A stretch of 64,000 nt of DNA from Lycocorax pyrrhopterus obiensis (GCA_014706295.1 JACSVZ010000007.1:57302975-57366974); one strand, 5' to 3'; shown: positions 12,615 through 26,682, counted from the stretch's first letter. Notes: generated by a model from the letters alone, not told the origin. Made by a program: numbers and translations.

Positions 12615-15600
12615 TCAGGAAAGCCCTAAACCACACCAAACCTGCTCAGGCACCAGGGACAGAGCTCTGCTCCCCTCCCCTCCTTCCCTGCTGCACCCAG
12701 GAGGATGTAAATTGAGGGGAGGAGTTACTCTTCATACTCTGATTTGCAATTTATAGCATAGACAACTGCATTTGTATTTTACAAGTCTGAGGAAGTTTTC
12801 TTTCTCTATCTTAAGATGTGTTTTTGTGGTCAGCAAGAAAGACAGGATATACTCCAGTTCCCAATCAGTCTCAAACATTCCCACGGAGCTCCATGAACAC
12901 CTTGCTTCCCCCAAGGCATATGTAAAGGTCAAGGTTAATATAAAAAACTCCATCCTCCTACACTCCAAGCAAGTAGGTTTTTATTTTGTTTGGTTTTTAA
13001 CAATGGTATATATTCTACTGCTTTTATGGAACAAAACTGCCCCTCTCTTTCCTATGCCTGGATAGTGAAGTTGTTTACTAAGCAGTCAATTACACAACTG
13101 AGTTGATGATTATGGTACAAGCCTATGGAATTAAAAAAACTATTACTCTTTCTGTTTCATCAAAGAGCTTTGCCAACATTAGTTTAAAAGCAGGCTTTCC
13201 TCTCAAGTGTATAATGCTTCTACTAAGCTAGCAAAAATACATGTATCTCAGCAACAACAACAACCAAACCCCCAAACAACCGACATATTTTCACCTAGGC
13301 CTTCAAAATGTTTACGTGAAGATGTTCTTAATGTGTATTTTTCTCAAATATATTAAAAAAATCAGAAATTAGAACTTCAAAGAAATCCTCAGAATGATCA
13401 CACATCCTGAAAGTGGCTGTGCAATCAATTATACATGATATGATGGTAATTCATTCCATATTTAGTGAAAAGTGAGTATCTTCCACGCTGTGTCTGACCA
13501 ATGGTTGGAGTGGCATAGAAGATGCAAAAATACAGCCTTAAATTTTACTGCCCTTTTTTTTCCTGAAATAGCAGACAACATAGAAGCACTGTTCTCAGGG
13601 AAGGAAAAGAGCAAAACATACCTTCTGAAAGAGAAGTATATTTTCTAGGAAGTAAGTCACCAAATGTTATACAGAAAAAAATAAGCACCTACTGAATCTG
13701 GCAATTCATACTGGAGTCTGAGAGCATGTGACTTTCCATGAGCCACAGAGACAGAACAGATATCACTAAAGCAAAGTGTCTGCAGTGTTTCAGTTGGCTT
13801 TACATTTTCTGTAAGCTCGAAAGGGGTTGTTTTGACCTTTTGTCTAAAAAAATATTAACATAAAGAATGAGGGTTTGGCTGTAATTTCAGCCTTCTAAGC
13901 TGGCCGACCAAGTTACCATAAATCTTAAACCTCATCACTTAGATCTTGTTCTGCAAGGACGATTTCACCACACAAATCAATAAAGTTACTTCAGTGGAGC
14001 CAAGTACATATGACGTTTCCATTAGAGGCTTCACAAACTCATCTAGTTTCTTCATTTTAGTCTAGAAAAAAAACCATAAAACTCTAATCCAAACAAGTAT
14101 TTTTCCTTCTAGCCTTTTTCCTTGTCACGACATCCAAATACTTGATGTTTGTCACCATCAAACCACGTCACTCTCTAAGAAACTCCTCCCAAGCAAACTT
14201 TCCATAAATGCAATAATAAAGAGCAAATAAATATGAAGAGGCATAAAGAAGCAGGTATTTTTTTCTAGTGAAGTTCTAACAATCAAAGTGATTGCCAAAT
14301 TAAATCTAATGCAAAGACAAATGAATAATAAATGTGCTCAATGACTATCCTTCTTTCCTTGGCGTAACTAAGTGTCTCCTGATCCATGGTTTATTTGAGA
14401 AGTAATGCACTTAAATCTAACCTGCTTTTCCACTTCACTCACATCATCAGTGTTTTATGACTGACTTCAAGGTGCAGGCAGTGTATTTGCGCAAAATAAT
14501 AAATTAAAATAAAAATGGCAAATGAGGAAATTTCTTTCTTTTGCTCACAAGCACATTTTTGGGTAGTTTCTGGTTGCTACCAATTTAGAAAGAAAGCAAA
14601 ATATACAGTACGTTCCATGTTCTGTATTATTTTCTTCATGAAGCTCACACATTTCTAATGCCAGGGTCACAAAAAGAATCAGGAATATATAATTGCTTCC
14701 AGTTTTCTTGGCAAATCAGTAGGAAAAAAGACTTCAGGCCCTCTCAAACAATATGCTTCTCAACTTTAAAAGTTAACAGATATTCACAGGTTCTGGGGCA
14801 CCTCTCATAAATGAAAAATTAAAGATGGCATAAAGTTCACCCAGAAATCTGTAATGCCATTGAACTCCTGAAACATGATATTTAAGATTTTCTGGGTTTA
14901 GTGGAAGGTGGCCCTTTCACTAAAATTTTATTCTGCTACCACTGATTTCAACTATTACGCACACACAGATCCCATGATAGATGAGATATGATATAAAACA
15001 GGCATTTAGAGAGGGTCTTTCTTTACTCTCATCATTTGGTTTTCCTGCACTCCATTAAGCTTAGAAAACTAAGAGAATTAATTTAGAGGCCTACTTTAAT
15101 TTCTAGTTCTTTCTTCATTAAGAACTTCTTATAAAAATTCATATACTCCAATCCATCAAAAGCTTAACGCTCCAAATTTAGAATCATATGACATTTGCAT
15201 TTATAAAACCTAATTTTATATGAGTTCTTAGAATGGTGAATAAACAAAAATGCCCTTCTAAAAGGATGTCTCTGGCTTAAACTTGAATTGGTGCAGCTTT
15301 GAAGCTTACCACAACAACTCCAGCCTCTTTTCCCCTTAATTTAAAAGGATCATACTGAAAAACAGTATTTCTCCAAACTCTCCCCAATGAAAACTGTTGA
15401 AGTAAGACAATTGTTTCATACACTTTCATAAGACTTGTGTTCTTTTTTTGCAGATTTTCACCAGATATTAAAGTTTTCTAAACTTGATGCAATCACTAGG
15501 TTTAAGCATCAACACCTAATACAAAAGAGGGATGTCAACCTCTGTTAGAGGGGAGATTTAAAAATATCTGCATACCCTGATAATTTTTACCATATTCTCT

Positions 15601-17300
15601 TACATTCAACTCGTATTTAACAGAGTAATTTTACAAGCATGCGCACCCATCACAGATTTTGTATTTAAAAAAAAGCAAAACAAAAAACCAAGTAGATTCT
15701 TTAGCAGGAAGACATTTTTCAGACAAAAAAGGATGTGCTCACCAAGGCACTGCAAAAGCCTCTTTTTACAGGAGACCTTAAGATTCTCTAAGATGTTGTC
15801 CTTTACCAATAGTTAATTTCTGTTCTCATTATCAAACACATTATGTTAATTAAAAGGGGCATTTAGTGAAGGAATGGCTTCCAATTATTCAGTTACATCT
15901 TCACAAGATCCTTCTACTTGTTATGCTCTTTGCCCTTCACAGTATTTGTTGGAGACAGTCTTTTCATTTCACATCTGTCAGTCATCAGACACTGATTTCA
16001 AAGGGACACTTCCAGAGAGACTCTCATCCTTTCATAATTTCCTCTTGCTTTCACATCATGCCTGATCTGTTCACAAATACCAATATACTTCCACTTTCAG
16101 AAATAACAACAAACACCTCATTTCCAGTAACACAGGAATTCTTCAGTCTAACACCTTCCAGAATTTTAAACTCTCTTTGGGAAACAGGGAATCTCCCATT
16201 CATACAGTTACCAGGTTACCAGGTCACGTTAACTTCTGAACAGTAGCAAAAAATAAAGCTGCCACCATTGAATGGAAGTTTTTGTTTGACCCTGAGTTCC
16301 ATACAGTTATAAATCAATAACCCTTCTACAAGCAATTTCCAAAAAGGCTTTTCAAGACCATAGTGTGGCATTCTGGCAAAGTACTACAAATGGTGACAGT
16401 GGTTAAGATATTCCTCTAGAAAGACAAAGACCGGGCAGTTGGAACACGATGAGAATTCACACTGTGAAACATCCATGGCTGCTTGCCTAAATAATTAAGC
16501 AAGCATGAAAAGCAAATGAGTTTTTAAGGAGAGTGTCTGTTGCTGGGGAAAGAGGCACCTGTGGTTATTTGATTCATTATTAACATTTCTAGTGTAGTAA
16601 TGCCTGAAGGTCCCAACCAGGTTGTTTAAATTAACTCAATCAACAGCAATTTGCATAGGGGCAATAAAGGCAAATACAGTCAACATGTTAATAATTTTAA
16701 ATGAACAAAGGGTATTAAAAACCGAAGCAAACCAGTACAGTCTTTAAAGGAATACTCTGGTTTACCTTTCTCCATGTAATAAATTGCAACTTCCTGGTTT
16801 TTGGATCCATACTGCAATCAGAGCAGTCAAAAGGTAACACACAAAAATACAAACAAGTACCAAACTCGGCTTGTCAGGCTGTCATTCGAAAGAGACACAA
16901 ATCAAAATCAAGCAGCTTCCTCTCATACTGTGCTTTAAGGCACTGCCTTCAGTCTGGGGACTCCAAAGGGAGACTCTCCTTCTGGTAACACACAGCAGTA
17001 CAATAAGCCATTATCAATCCATCTACGCAAGAAAGTCAGAGCATAATCATTTGCAACACTCACAGAGGAATCAGGGAGCCCAATGCTGCCTTTAGATTAA
17101 ATAAATGAAAACAAGTGTCCAAAAATAACTCACAATAAAAATACTTCTACACAAGAAAGTACTGTTACTTGACTGACAAACTGAAGATGAAGACATAGGG
17201 GTGAGAGTTGTGTTTTGAAGTGGAGACGAGACCAAAGGAGGACTAGACCAAGCAAATACTAGTTACTGATTTTCACATCTTGTGCATCCTCTTCCCTGAC

Positions 17301-17505
17301 CTAGAACCACAGTATAGTTCAGGTTGGAATGGATCTCAGCAGGTCTCCAGCCCAACCTCCTGCTCCAAGCAGGGTCAGCCACAGACCAGGTTGCTCTGGA
17401 TCTTGAGAGCCTTGATGGATAAAAACTTCAAAACTGCTCTGAGCGACCTGTTTTCACACTTGGCTGTCCTCATAGTGAAACACCTTTTCTTGAGAACAAG
17501 TAGAG
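17301..17505 (-). mobile_element. CR1 LINE fragment, minus strand
   Basis: A diverged copy starting CTAGAACCACAGTATAGTTC and GGTTGGAATGGATCTCAGC, with CACAGACCAGGTTGCTCTGG and AACACCTTTTCTTGAGAAC near its end. It is recognisable but older than the 61515 copy. Confidence 0.8.
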
Positions 17506-18311
17506 ACATCCCATTTTAATGGGATTTTAATGTCCATTGCTGGTAATTTTCCTGCTGCACACTTCTATAAAGAGCCTGGCTCTTCAGACGTCTAAGATCT
17601 CTTCAGCGAACATCAGCCTTGTTTAACAGCAGGACACACCACAAGGCACACTAAAAGTTATATTCTACTAGGCTGAAACTGGGGATCAAAGCACTGTCAA
17701 CCCCTCTTCCCAAAGTCTTTTGCGACCCCATTGCAGAGACCACGACACTGGAGATGACAAGAGACTAAAAAAAAACCCAGTCATTTCTGAGGATGTGAAA
17801 GGCAGCCTTTCACCACACCGAGATGGAACTTCAGCCAAACAGTTCTCCAGGTGCAAGGAATGGGATGCTTGGAAAGATGGGAGAAAACCTAAACTGTTCA
17901 AAACTTGGCCAAGGCTAGACAGGCTTTGCAGCTCTCCTAAACAAGCCAGGCCTGTCGCTTAGATTGGACTAACAAAAAAGCAAACAAAAGGCCTGATTGC
18001 AGACCTCTCTGAGGACTGTATTTGCAAGTAAAATGCAGGATCTGAAAATATAAGCAAGTACTTTCCCTGTCAGAGACTGATGACTGGTCGTCCTTCCAAC
18101 TCAATCAACAAGCAGCACGACTGCTCGGCACAAGGAAGGCGCCTGATTTGTAGCAGTGCTCTGGACATTTTCAGTTCGATTCAGATCATGCTTTGAAGTC
18201 CAAACGTATCAGAGGCATTCTGAATCTGACAGCACTTTCAACAGGAGATTTCCAAGACGTAAGATGTATTTCACATGAAGATAAAACACCAAAGAAATTG
18301 CCTTTCCAATT

Positions 18312-18353
18312 AAAAAAAAAAAAAAGACAAAAAAAAAGACAAAAAAAGAAGAC
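18312..18353 (+). repeat. A-rich (AAAAAGAC)-like tract
   Basis: A-runs interrupted by GAC at roughly regular spacing. Confidence 0.9.
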
Positions 18354-18705
18354 ATTTTGTCTTTTCCCAAGACGGCAGCAATTTTGAAGCTCCAAAAATT
18401 ATTACGAAAATGCAGCAGATCTCCAGTGGAACAAGACAAACTCCCACATCTCAGTCATCAGCATAAGAGAAAAACTGATATGACTTTTTAAACAGACTGC
18501 CATTAACAGTGAAAATTAGTCTCCTATATTGCTAAGTTTCAGCAGCACTATCCTAAAAGCACATTACACAGTAGGGGACAGCTTTTTTTTTTTTTTAAAT
18601 ATATATTTTTAAGTCCCACAAGCAACTGAAGAAAGACAGGAAGAGAGGCTGTACAAGTACAAACCAGAGCCTAAGAGGTCATGTTAGGATTTTCTCTACC
18701 CCTTT

Positions 18706-18725
18706 AAAAAAAAAAAAAAAAAAAA
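18706..18725 (+). repeat. Poly(A) run
   Basis: Twenty consecutive A residues about 75 bp before the CR1 tail at 18800. Confidence 0.95.
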
Positions 18726-18799
18726 GGCTAAACAGATCAGCAAGAAAGAAAGAATGTAAGATAGGTCATTAAACAAATACAGAGATGCAGGTAACAGCA

Positions 18800-18897
18800 G
18801 ATTCAGGACATGGTTTAGTGGTGAACATGGTGGTGGTTGATGGCTCGACTTGGTGATCTTGGAGGTCTTTTCCACCCTTAATGCTTCTATGATTTTT
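18800..18897 (+). mobile_element. CR1 LINE 3' terminal fragment, plus strand
   Basis: A short tail with GACATGGTTTAGTGGTGAAC, TTGGTGATCTTGGAGGTCTT, TTCCACCC and GCTTCTATGATTTT, the typical CR1 3' end with a decayed terminal repeat. Confidence 0.85.
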
Positions 18898-20807
18898 TCA
18901 CCCTCAAATGCACTGAAACCCATTTCAGGGTGTTCAGGAATTCAGTCAGTAGCCTCCATGAAGACAATCTGTAAGGATGTTTCATGTGGTGACTTTCTTA
19001 CAAAATTCCTGCAGTTGGATGACAAAGAGCACTGCAGGTCTCTCACCTCCCACTGCAACTGAGCTGCATCAAGAACGTTCTCAAGAAAAATCTCAACATT
19101 CGCTATTAGTTTCCAAGCAAGAGTTGGTACGGGTCAGCAGTAGCTCATTTCTTAGACTTCAGATGTGATTTTTTTGTGATATAAAATCAGCACCTTTCTC
19201 ATCTCACCAAGAAAAACAGTTACCTGGACCACTGTGACAAATTTTGTACAGATGAGTATGAACAAATTAAATACTTTGGAAAGATAATACCACTGCCACT
19301 ACTACTACTGTTCTCAACTCTTCTTCTTCCTTAAGGACATTTATATCCCAACTTCAGGATGGGAGAGCAGTCCTTGAAAAAAAGAGGCCCTTCAAGGTAA
19401 AATAGTACCATCTAATGAACTATTTTTAATAAACTAATTATTTCTTAGGTCCAGGTTTGGTGAGCAAAGACTGATCGAAAGCAGAATGTACTGAAATTTT
19501 CTGCCTGGGCCACAAATGTTTTGCTACCAAGGTGGTTTGGTTTGGTTTTTTTTTTCTTTGTTTGTAGTTGTGGTTTTATTTTTGGTTTGTGGTTTTGTTT
19601 GTGGGGGTTTGTTTGATCTTTTTTTAACAGACTTGGGGTGGGAGGAAAAAAACATCAAGCTAGAACCTGAAAAACTAATTTATGTATTTTTAAACAGGAC
19701 TTTCTGGATAGCTACAGTTAACAGTAATGTTTAACATTCCTGTTTGCTCAGATTCACCTTAGAGAAGCCATAAAGTAGAGCTCATCAGAAGACACAGTTA
19801 AATGCAGATCAAGATACTGAAATCCTGGATTTTTCTCTTTCAGGGGTTATTTCCCTACTACTAATGCATTTCTGTCTCTCCCATCTTTTCAGTTACCCCT
19901 TTTTAACCTTTTGGTCCTCATAAGCCCCATCTCAGCATCTTTTCTGGCTGGAATGCACAGAGGGGAAAAGACAAATCATTCAATCTTTCTTGTCTGTTTC
20001 TGCTGACAATACATCTTTTCCTTTTCCTCTTACAGATATAATTCCTCTTCTTCTAGTTCACATTGTGACTTTTCTTCATATTACTGTGATCACTCTATTT
20101 CAAAGCCATCACCATGAAAAATTACCTGTGTTCAGAAGGAAACAAACCTTCCATTCTACACATGCACTGTTTGCTTATGAGCAATCAAAATAATTCAATC
20201 ATGGTTTAGAAAAGAGAAAAAAGTTACCAAATTTCAGAATTAAAGATTCATTTGGTTATTGCAATTCCAGCAGACTGCTTCAAGCAATAAATAGTCTTCA
20301 GAGGGATGCCATTTACCAAGACAGCTGGGAGGACAAAAATAGATGCAAGTAACCTACTCGCATTGTATGTAAAACAGTTGTAACAGAGAGAATGAGGGTA
20401 GGACAACATATGTCAGCAGAGCTTTCTCTTTCCACAGACAGAGCAAGTTCGTATTTCTCTCAAAATACATTTTATAAAACACAGTTCTGAAGTGCACGAA
20501 TACATTTACACAGCATTACCTACCAAAAAGGTTATTTTTGTCTTCAACAACTGTTGTTTTAAAAATATGCAGCATCTGACCCTGTGCCACTGCAGTGACT
20601 CTGAATCCTGATTAAAGGATCATACTAACTCTTGCTACGTTGTTTGTAGCATCAAAAGCAAAAAAATATTTTGTCATTTAATTTTACTGAAAAATTACTC
20701 AGATTTCCAAATCCAGTGGTTTTCCACTCAGAATTTTTAGAGAAAAACTAAAACATCTTAAACTTTAACAATTAAAAAAAAAGTCAAATTTAAAAAGGGT
20801 ACAATAC

Positions 20808-20839
20808 CTGAAGAAGGTCGCTGAGGTCAAGTAACATGT
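20808..20839 (-). CDS. BRF1: BRF1 32-nt coding microexon (HMLLDLSDLLQ)
   Basis: The bases AC plus ten codons read, with the carried-over C, as HMLLDLSDLLQ, which is exactly the BRF1 peptide expected between the exons at 46.6 kb and 12.0 kb. The acceptor is TTCCTTCACAG and the donor CAG|GTATTG. A U12-type branch site TTCCTTGAC lies just upstream on the transcript (20851-20859 on the plus strand). At 32 nt the exon is far below the typical vertebrate exon length, and it sits between introns of 25.7 and 8.8 kb. Its length is not a multiple of three, so losing it alone would shift the frame in the first cyclin repeat. Confidence 0.95.
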
Positions 20840-20850
20840 CTGTGAAGGAA

Positions 20851-20859
20851 GTCAAGGAA
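20851..20859 (-). promoter_or_regulatory. U12-type branch site TTCCTTGAC
   Basis: On the minus strand this 9-mer equals the minor-spliceosome branch-site consensus. The branch adenosine corresponds to plus-strand base 20852, and the 32-nt exon begins 12 nt later. It pairs with the U12-type donor at 46549-46557. Confidence 0.88.
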
Positions 20860-21164
20860 TATACATGCTTGTTGAATGTGACAGTATTTCTTCATTTCAT
20901 TTCATTAGCAAGCCAAAGAAAGGGAAGAAATAAACCCAGGTTAACTGTCAAAGAAACTAAATATGGGTTAGGTCAATTCACTACTTATGCTAACAGCCAA
21001 CATCCAGTTAATTGTTCAGCTGCCCAAAAAACCCTGCCAGCACCTGCTGAATTTACTGCTCAAGTTGTCTCTGTGAACTGACGGTCTCAAAGAACAAGCC
21101 AACACCTCGTGTGACCTACAATACTCACCACATCCTGCAGCCTAAGAAAGACCCAGTGGTAATG

Positions 21165-21684
21165 GGGTCCTCTGCTCTGCTGAGAGCCCACCTGCAATGC
21201 TGCACCCAGCTCTGGGACCCCAGCACAGGAAGGACATGGACCTGTTGGAGAGAGTCCAGAGGGGCCCAGCAAGATGATTAGAGGGATGGAGCACCTCTGG
21301 CATGAGGAAAGGCTGAGAGAATTGGGATTGTTCAGCCTGGAAAATAGAAGGCTTTGGGATGACCTAATTGCTGCCTTCCAGTACCTGAAGGGAGCCTACA
21401 AGAAAGAGCTTGTATGGAGAAGAGCTTGTAGTGACAGGACAAGGAGGAATGGCTTCAAACTGAGCGTGGGGTTAGATTGGATACGTTACTGTGAGGGTGC
21501 TGAGGCCCTGGCACAGGCTGCCCAGAGAAGCTGTGGATGCCACATCTCTGGCAGTGTTCAAGGCCAGGTTGGATGGGGCTCTGAGCAAGATGGTCTGGTG
21601 GAAGGTGTCCCTGCCCAAGGCAGGGGGTGGAACGAGATGATCTTCAAGGTCCCTTCCAACTCAGGCCATTCTATTATTCTATGA
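21165..21684 (+). mobile_element. CR1 LINE fragment, 3' end, plus strand
   Basis: This is a well-preserved CR1 3' region: CACCTGCAATGCTGCACCCA, then GGACATGGACCTGTTGGAG, TGAGAGAATTGGGATTGTTC and GGTGTCCCTGCCCAAGGCAG, ending in the CR1 terminal repeat ATTCTATGAT. It is 5'-truncated, as is usual for CR1. A short internal deletion is visible around 21470-21492. The 137-codon open frame over it is a chance frame, not a gene. Confidence 0.93.
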
Positions 21685-24600
21685 TAACTAAAAACATTAA
21701 TAGCATCAAGATAGAATACACTTAAGAATATAAAGCATCATCCGTCTCCTATGCCAGCTTAGGAGCCCAGAAACACTGATGGAAGAGCAAACTAAGAAAA
21801 CTGAAATAAGTTTCTTTTGTTCTCTTCTATGAGGACCTGTCAAAGATCTGGGAAGGGAAAGCTGCTTTGCCTACTCCCTTCTCCAGCCAAGCAAATCAGC
21901 TGTTACCTTTCAGTTTTCACTCCCTTCGTGATATCCTGTGCTGCTGCAAAATATTAGGTCACCATCTACTCATTATGGGCACACTTGGAAAACATAATAG
22001 TTAAAAACAAGCCAAAACACTACAAGTTTCCATTAGATTTAACTGAAAGCAAGCACACTTACGAATGCATTGTCTAAACAGTATCCACAGTAGAGGGAAA
22101 AAACCAAAAAAAGCACCATGAAGCCCAAAGTGCAAAGGCAGCCTTTTGCTGCTGTTAATGAACACATGCCGGATCTCCTATCAGCTGCTCAGGTGTGGCT
22201 TACATGTTGTAAAAGGTTTTATTACTAAAAGGAGTGTCAAGGTAAAGTGTGAGAGAAGGGGAGAGAGTGAGAGAGTGAGGCAGGCAAGGAAAACATGCAT
22301 GCAGGGCTGTATGTGAGTTTTTGCATGCAGCATGTTAAGAAATCCAGCATTCAATAAAATGCAGGGACATCAGTGTAGTTTGGTGCATCCTGTGGTAACA
22401 TAAGTATTAGTGAACGTTCTCCAAGTAAGCCTGAGTAATACAGTACACATTTCTCCTAAACATTATCAGCTGTGGAAGGAGAGTAATTCAGATAACGTAA
22501 TCAGTTTATACATAAACATTTTCCTCGCTAAGAACTTTTATCCTTGAGCGTTTCTACCCTTAGTTTGCATTTGAAATTGTATGAATGTACTCCAACTTTG
22601 TTACAAAATTTAGTATATTATGTTAATATTATTTGGTGGAAATTAATTTCCACATTAAAAACCACAGCATAGCTGGGTCGTTAATTAGCTGAAAATTCAG
22701 TATGGCTCTGAAAAAAATCAAAAATCCATTATAGGTAGTATTATGCAAGATATTACAGTAATCTGAAATTTTAACACAGTAAGGAAACTGCTAACAAAAA
22801 CCATCTGTAAAATACACAGTTTAGAAATCTACATAGAGCAATACTGAATTCAGTGCACATTTTTTGTAAAAGTAGTGAGAAAGGAGAAAATGGAAAGACT
22901 TTAGCAATGCAACTGCCAAGGAACCATAATAATTGTCAGCTCATCAAACAGATCTAGGAAGAAATCACTATGCCAATTTTGTGCTCAAGAAATATTCTAA
23001 GTCTGAAGATGTTCCCAGCTCATTATTGACTTGAAGTGCCTGATTATTCTATGCCCACCACTGAGACAAAGTAAAATTATCACTCATATCTGATAGATCT
23101 CACCACAATTTAGGGGGAAAAAAACCCTGAAACACCAAAAGAAAAGCATCTCATGGGTTATTGAGGCACCAAAGTGAATAACTGAGTGGTCCTAGAGCCT
23201 AGCTGCTGTCACTGGAGACGAAGGAGTTGGAAGGAACATCAGTGCCAAATGCTAATTCAGATCTTAGGTGAGCCAGAGAGGTACTTTTCTAACCCAGGCA
23301 TTTCAGTTATGGTCATGTAATCTGTATACCAGAGTATGCTTCAACCTCCTCAAACTGTTAAACACGCTTCTGTGGAAAATCTAAAATTACTAACACAGTA
23401 CAAGGGCTTAGGCTTTACTACTGTAAGGAAAACAACCCCACCTTTTTGTCCAAGAAGAAACAGAGAGCATGGGATGTATTTACAGGGACACAAGATCAGA
23501 GCTAAGGAGCTGGGAAATTCACTAGCAGGGTTCAGGCAACTCTGAATCAATTCAGAGCTACACTATAGATGCTTTAACATACAGTTCCCTCGCTCCTTAG
23601 AGAAGTTAGTTCAAGTGTCCACCGAAATTGCAAGCAGAGGTCACAGTAAAAACGTGGCACTTCTGGATTTCATTTAAGGTAGCCTCCAGCAATCTCTCTC
23701 CCTGATTAGAAGTGTAGCTGCTACAGCAAAGCAAAAGGGGAAACTTGAGTCATGCAGTAGCACTGGGTTGGCCTTTACTATGAATATTGTGGGCACGATT
23801 ATCAGCAGGAAGTGGTTGTAAAAACAGGCCGTTGTTTTCAAACTCCTTTTCAGAGCTGGAACAGTTCAGGAGAACATACAACAACAGCTGAAAACAGCAG
23901 ATAATACTTAATATGTATTCAAAAATTATACAATCGTAAGATAAATGTTTTCTTTGAGGCTGGAAGAAAACAATGATCATTTTACATTATGGAGCCTGCT
24001 ACCCACATGGAATAGCTCTTAAAGGGATGGAAAGCTACTGGTACTGTAGATATACACATGCAAATAACAGGGCACAAGGGGACTTAGGTTATAAATGTGC
24101 CCAAATTAAAAAAAAAAAAAAAGAAATGGAAAATAAAAAGCATTAACAGTTTTAACTGCTTTTCCTTTGCTACTCATTCTTTAAGCAATTTTCACCAAGG
24201 TATGTAACTGACTGTCCATCACTAGTAATGTCTAAATGTCTAAATCAAGATGAGATAAGTCTAGAGGCATTACTTCAAAAAATTAAATTCAAGGGAATCC
24301 TTTGACTAACATGATGCAAAAGGTCAGATTCAGCGGCCAAAATGTTCCTTTTCTGCCTTTATAATCCAAAAATCTGTGGATAATATGAGAGTTCCATGAT
24401 TCACAGCAATAATGATCTCATTCTCAGCACCAGAGGAAACAAAAGTTCATGAAGAAATGAATAGTACCGGAAACCTAAAACCCAAAATACCAAAACAAGC
24501 ATGCATTTGTACTTCAGAGAGACCTACATTTTACATATTCCAGCAATCCTAAAGTACTTGTGCAGCAAAATCCCCCTGATTTTCAATAATAATATCTAGC

Positions 24601-26640
24601 AGGAGGCAAATCTGCCACTTGCAGGAATAAATTGTGCAAGATGCTGTTAAAATAAATAACTATCGTTTACAATAAAGTTGTTATGCCTCCTAAAAAAATC
24701 TTTGAAAAATTAAAATCTTTAGTGTTTGACAATCTACAATAATCAGGAAACCTTCAGATTATTTCATGCTACTGTTTCAAAATTCTTCCATTGTGTAGGA
24801 TGTGATATCTGGGAGACACAGGCCCGTATTAAGAAGCACGGAGAAGACAAAGGGTCTAGTATTAATTTTAGTTAGTTAGTTAGTTTTTGTAAGTTACCCT
24901 TGGAACATTTTTTACTTATTTTTACAAGCTTACTACAAAAGCAGCCATACCATGGAAGGAGGACTAGTGCCAAGGAACTGTGACTGCAAGCCACTCAGCA
25001 GAAATTTGACATCCATAAAAGTCCTGCTGACTGTAATGAAGTGTCACCTTTATTCAGCTAAAGCTAAAATGCTTTCTGTTTCTCACAAAAACTAAAACCA
25101 GATCCATTAAATATATAAAACATTTAAACATAATCTCACTTTCTGTACTCAACAGCAGGAATTCAGCTGGCTGCAAATAAAAAAGCAAAGCTTAATAGGA
25201 AACGTGTCTGAAAAGCAAAAAAAAAAAATCTGAATATTAAAATTTTCTCAAGTTCTAAATGAAAAGAAATATTTGCAACTTCAGTGTCAGGGTTCTGGAT
25301 ACACTACATAACAAATAGGAACTTCCCAGAAGCACTTTCTTTAACAAATACATGGAAGATAAGACAAAAGGAAGGGTGGACACAGAAGTGGGGTGATACC
25401 AGGGTGAAAAAATAACGACAGCGTTTGGCTGGTCCAGAACCCAGTTTTCAGCCTTTCAGTTCTACACCCAATTCACAACCTTCCCCTTCCATAATTTCAT
25501 ACACCATATGATTTCTGATTTTGACTTATCACAGTTATACCTCTGCTGCTTTGCAAATTTGCACCATTTTAATTAGCCATTAATTGAGACTGACGACACT
25601 AATTGTTTAAAGTAAACATTTCTCTTTCCAAAGACACCAAACTAAAACAATTAGAAAATAATAACCAAACCCAATTCTTTTGTAGAAAGCTCATTTTTGA
25701 CAACTTTAATGAAAGCTTTGCCTCGAGGCTGAATCCCCACAGAGCCAGATTCCAAAATTTCTTCAGTCTCCAATTTTGCCTGTGCAAAGAAGTCCACGTA
25801 GCACAGGCTGCACTCGAGTACACAAATAAAACCAGCACTTAACAAATGAAACTGCTAAGCACAAATGCCATTTTATAAAAAGCAATCTTTATTTATGTGT
25901 AGATTAATGCATGATAAAAAAAGAACTGCATTTTGGTCTGCGGGGTTTTTTCTTCTTTGCACACAGCTGTATGACTGTGTTTCATAAAAATGTATTGCTC
26001 TAAATCCTGTACTCTAAAATCCCCAATTTGAAAACAAAAAGCAGTGCCCCACTCCTTCCCCAGGTCTATCAGGATGTTTTCCCAGCAGTTCTCTTTCCGT
26101 GCCTGCAGCCTCAGAGCTAAGGCAAAGCTAGCAGCAGTAATTCAGCGTCCTGCAAGCACCAGGCAGATCAAAGAGCAGACAGGCATTTGGGGCTGCATTC
26201 AGCCTGCCTGATCCCGTGGCATTAACTGAAAGGGTTACAAGTGTGGCTTTCAGGCTCACCTAAGACCTGAATTAGCCTTTGACACCAGTTCTCCCCTCCT
26301 GCATCTCCAGCAGCTGCAGACAAATCTGCGCTGCTGCTGACGGGAGGGATCCAAGGCCTGCGAGTTACATCAACCTTCAGACTCCAACGCACATACAGTT
26401 CAGTCTTTCCTAAATTAATGCCACAGCTTTTCTCAATAATTGTCTTCAGAGTCATTGCCATTTAGAAGAACATTTTCCAAAGCACCCAGGCTGGCTGAAT
26501 ACGCAGTGAGCATTCAGCACTTCTAAAAACGCTGCCCTTGGAGAACGTGGTCTTCAAAGGACTGGGGCTAAGCTGTGTTCCCACTGTTACTGACTTCAAG
26601 TAAAAAACCTGCTTTGTGGGGTAGTGCCAAGTATTTACAT

Positions 26641-26682
26641 AGTCACATGTAAATTTCTAACAGTCACATGTAAATTTATAAC
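26641..26682 (+). repeat. Two-copy 21-bp tandem duplication
   Basis: AGTCACATGTAAATTTCTAAC is followed directly by the same unit with two changes (ATAAC ending). It is a recent local duplication in intronic sequence. Confidence 0.95.

Larger units (their letters stand above)
12026..20807 (-). other. BRF1: BRF1 intron, 8782 nt
   Basis: The donor is CAG|GTATTG and the acceptor ends CGTCTTTTAATAG. It contains two CR1 fragments (17301 and 18800) and several A-rich runs (12595, 18312, 18706). The remainder, including 12615-17300, shows nothing recognisable. Confidence 0.93.

Noticed and set aside
18170..18200. AGTTCGATTCAGATC resembling a tRNA T-loop (B box)
   Set aside because: No A box at the right spacing, no acceptor-stem pairing and no T-run terminator in a tRNA layout.
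21274..21684. 136-codon plus-strand frame
   Set aside because: It lies over the non-coding 3' region of a CR1 element.
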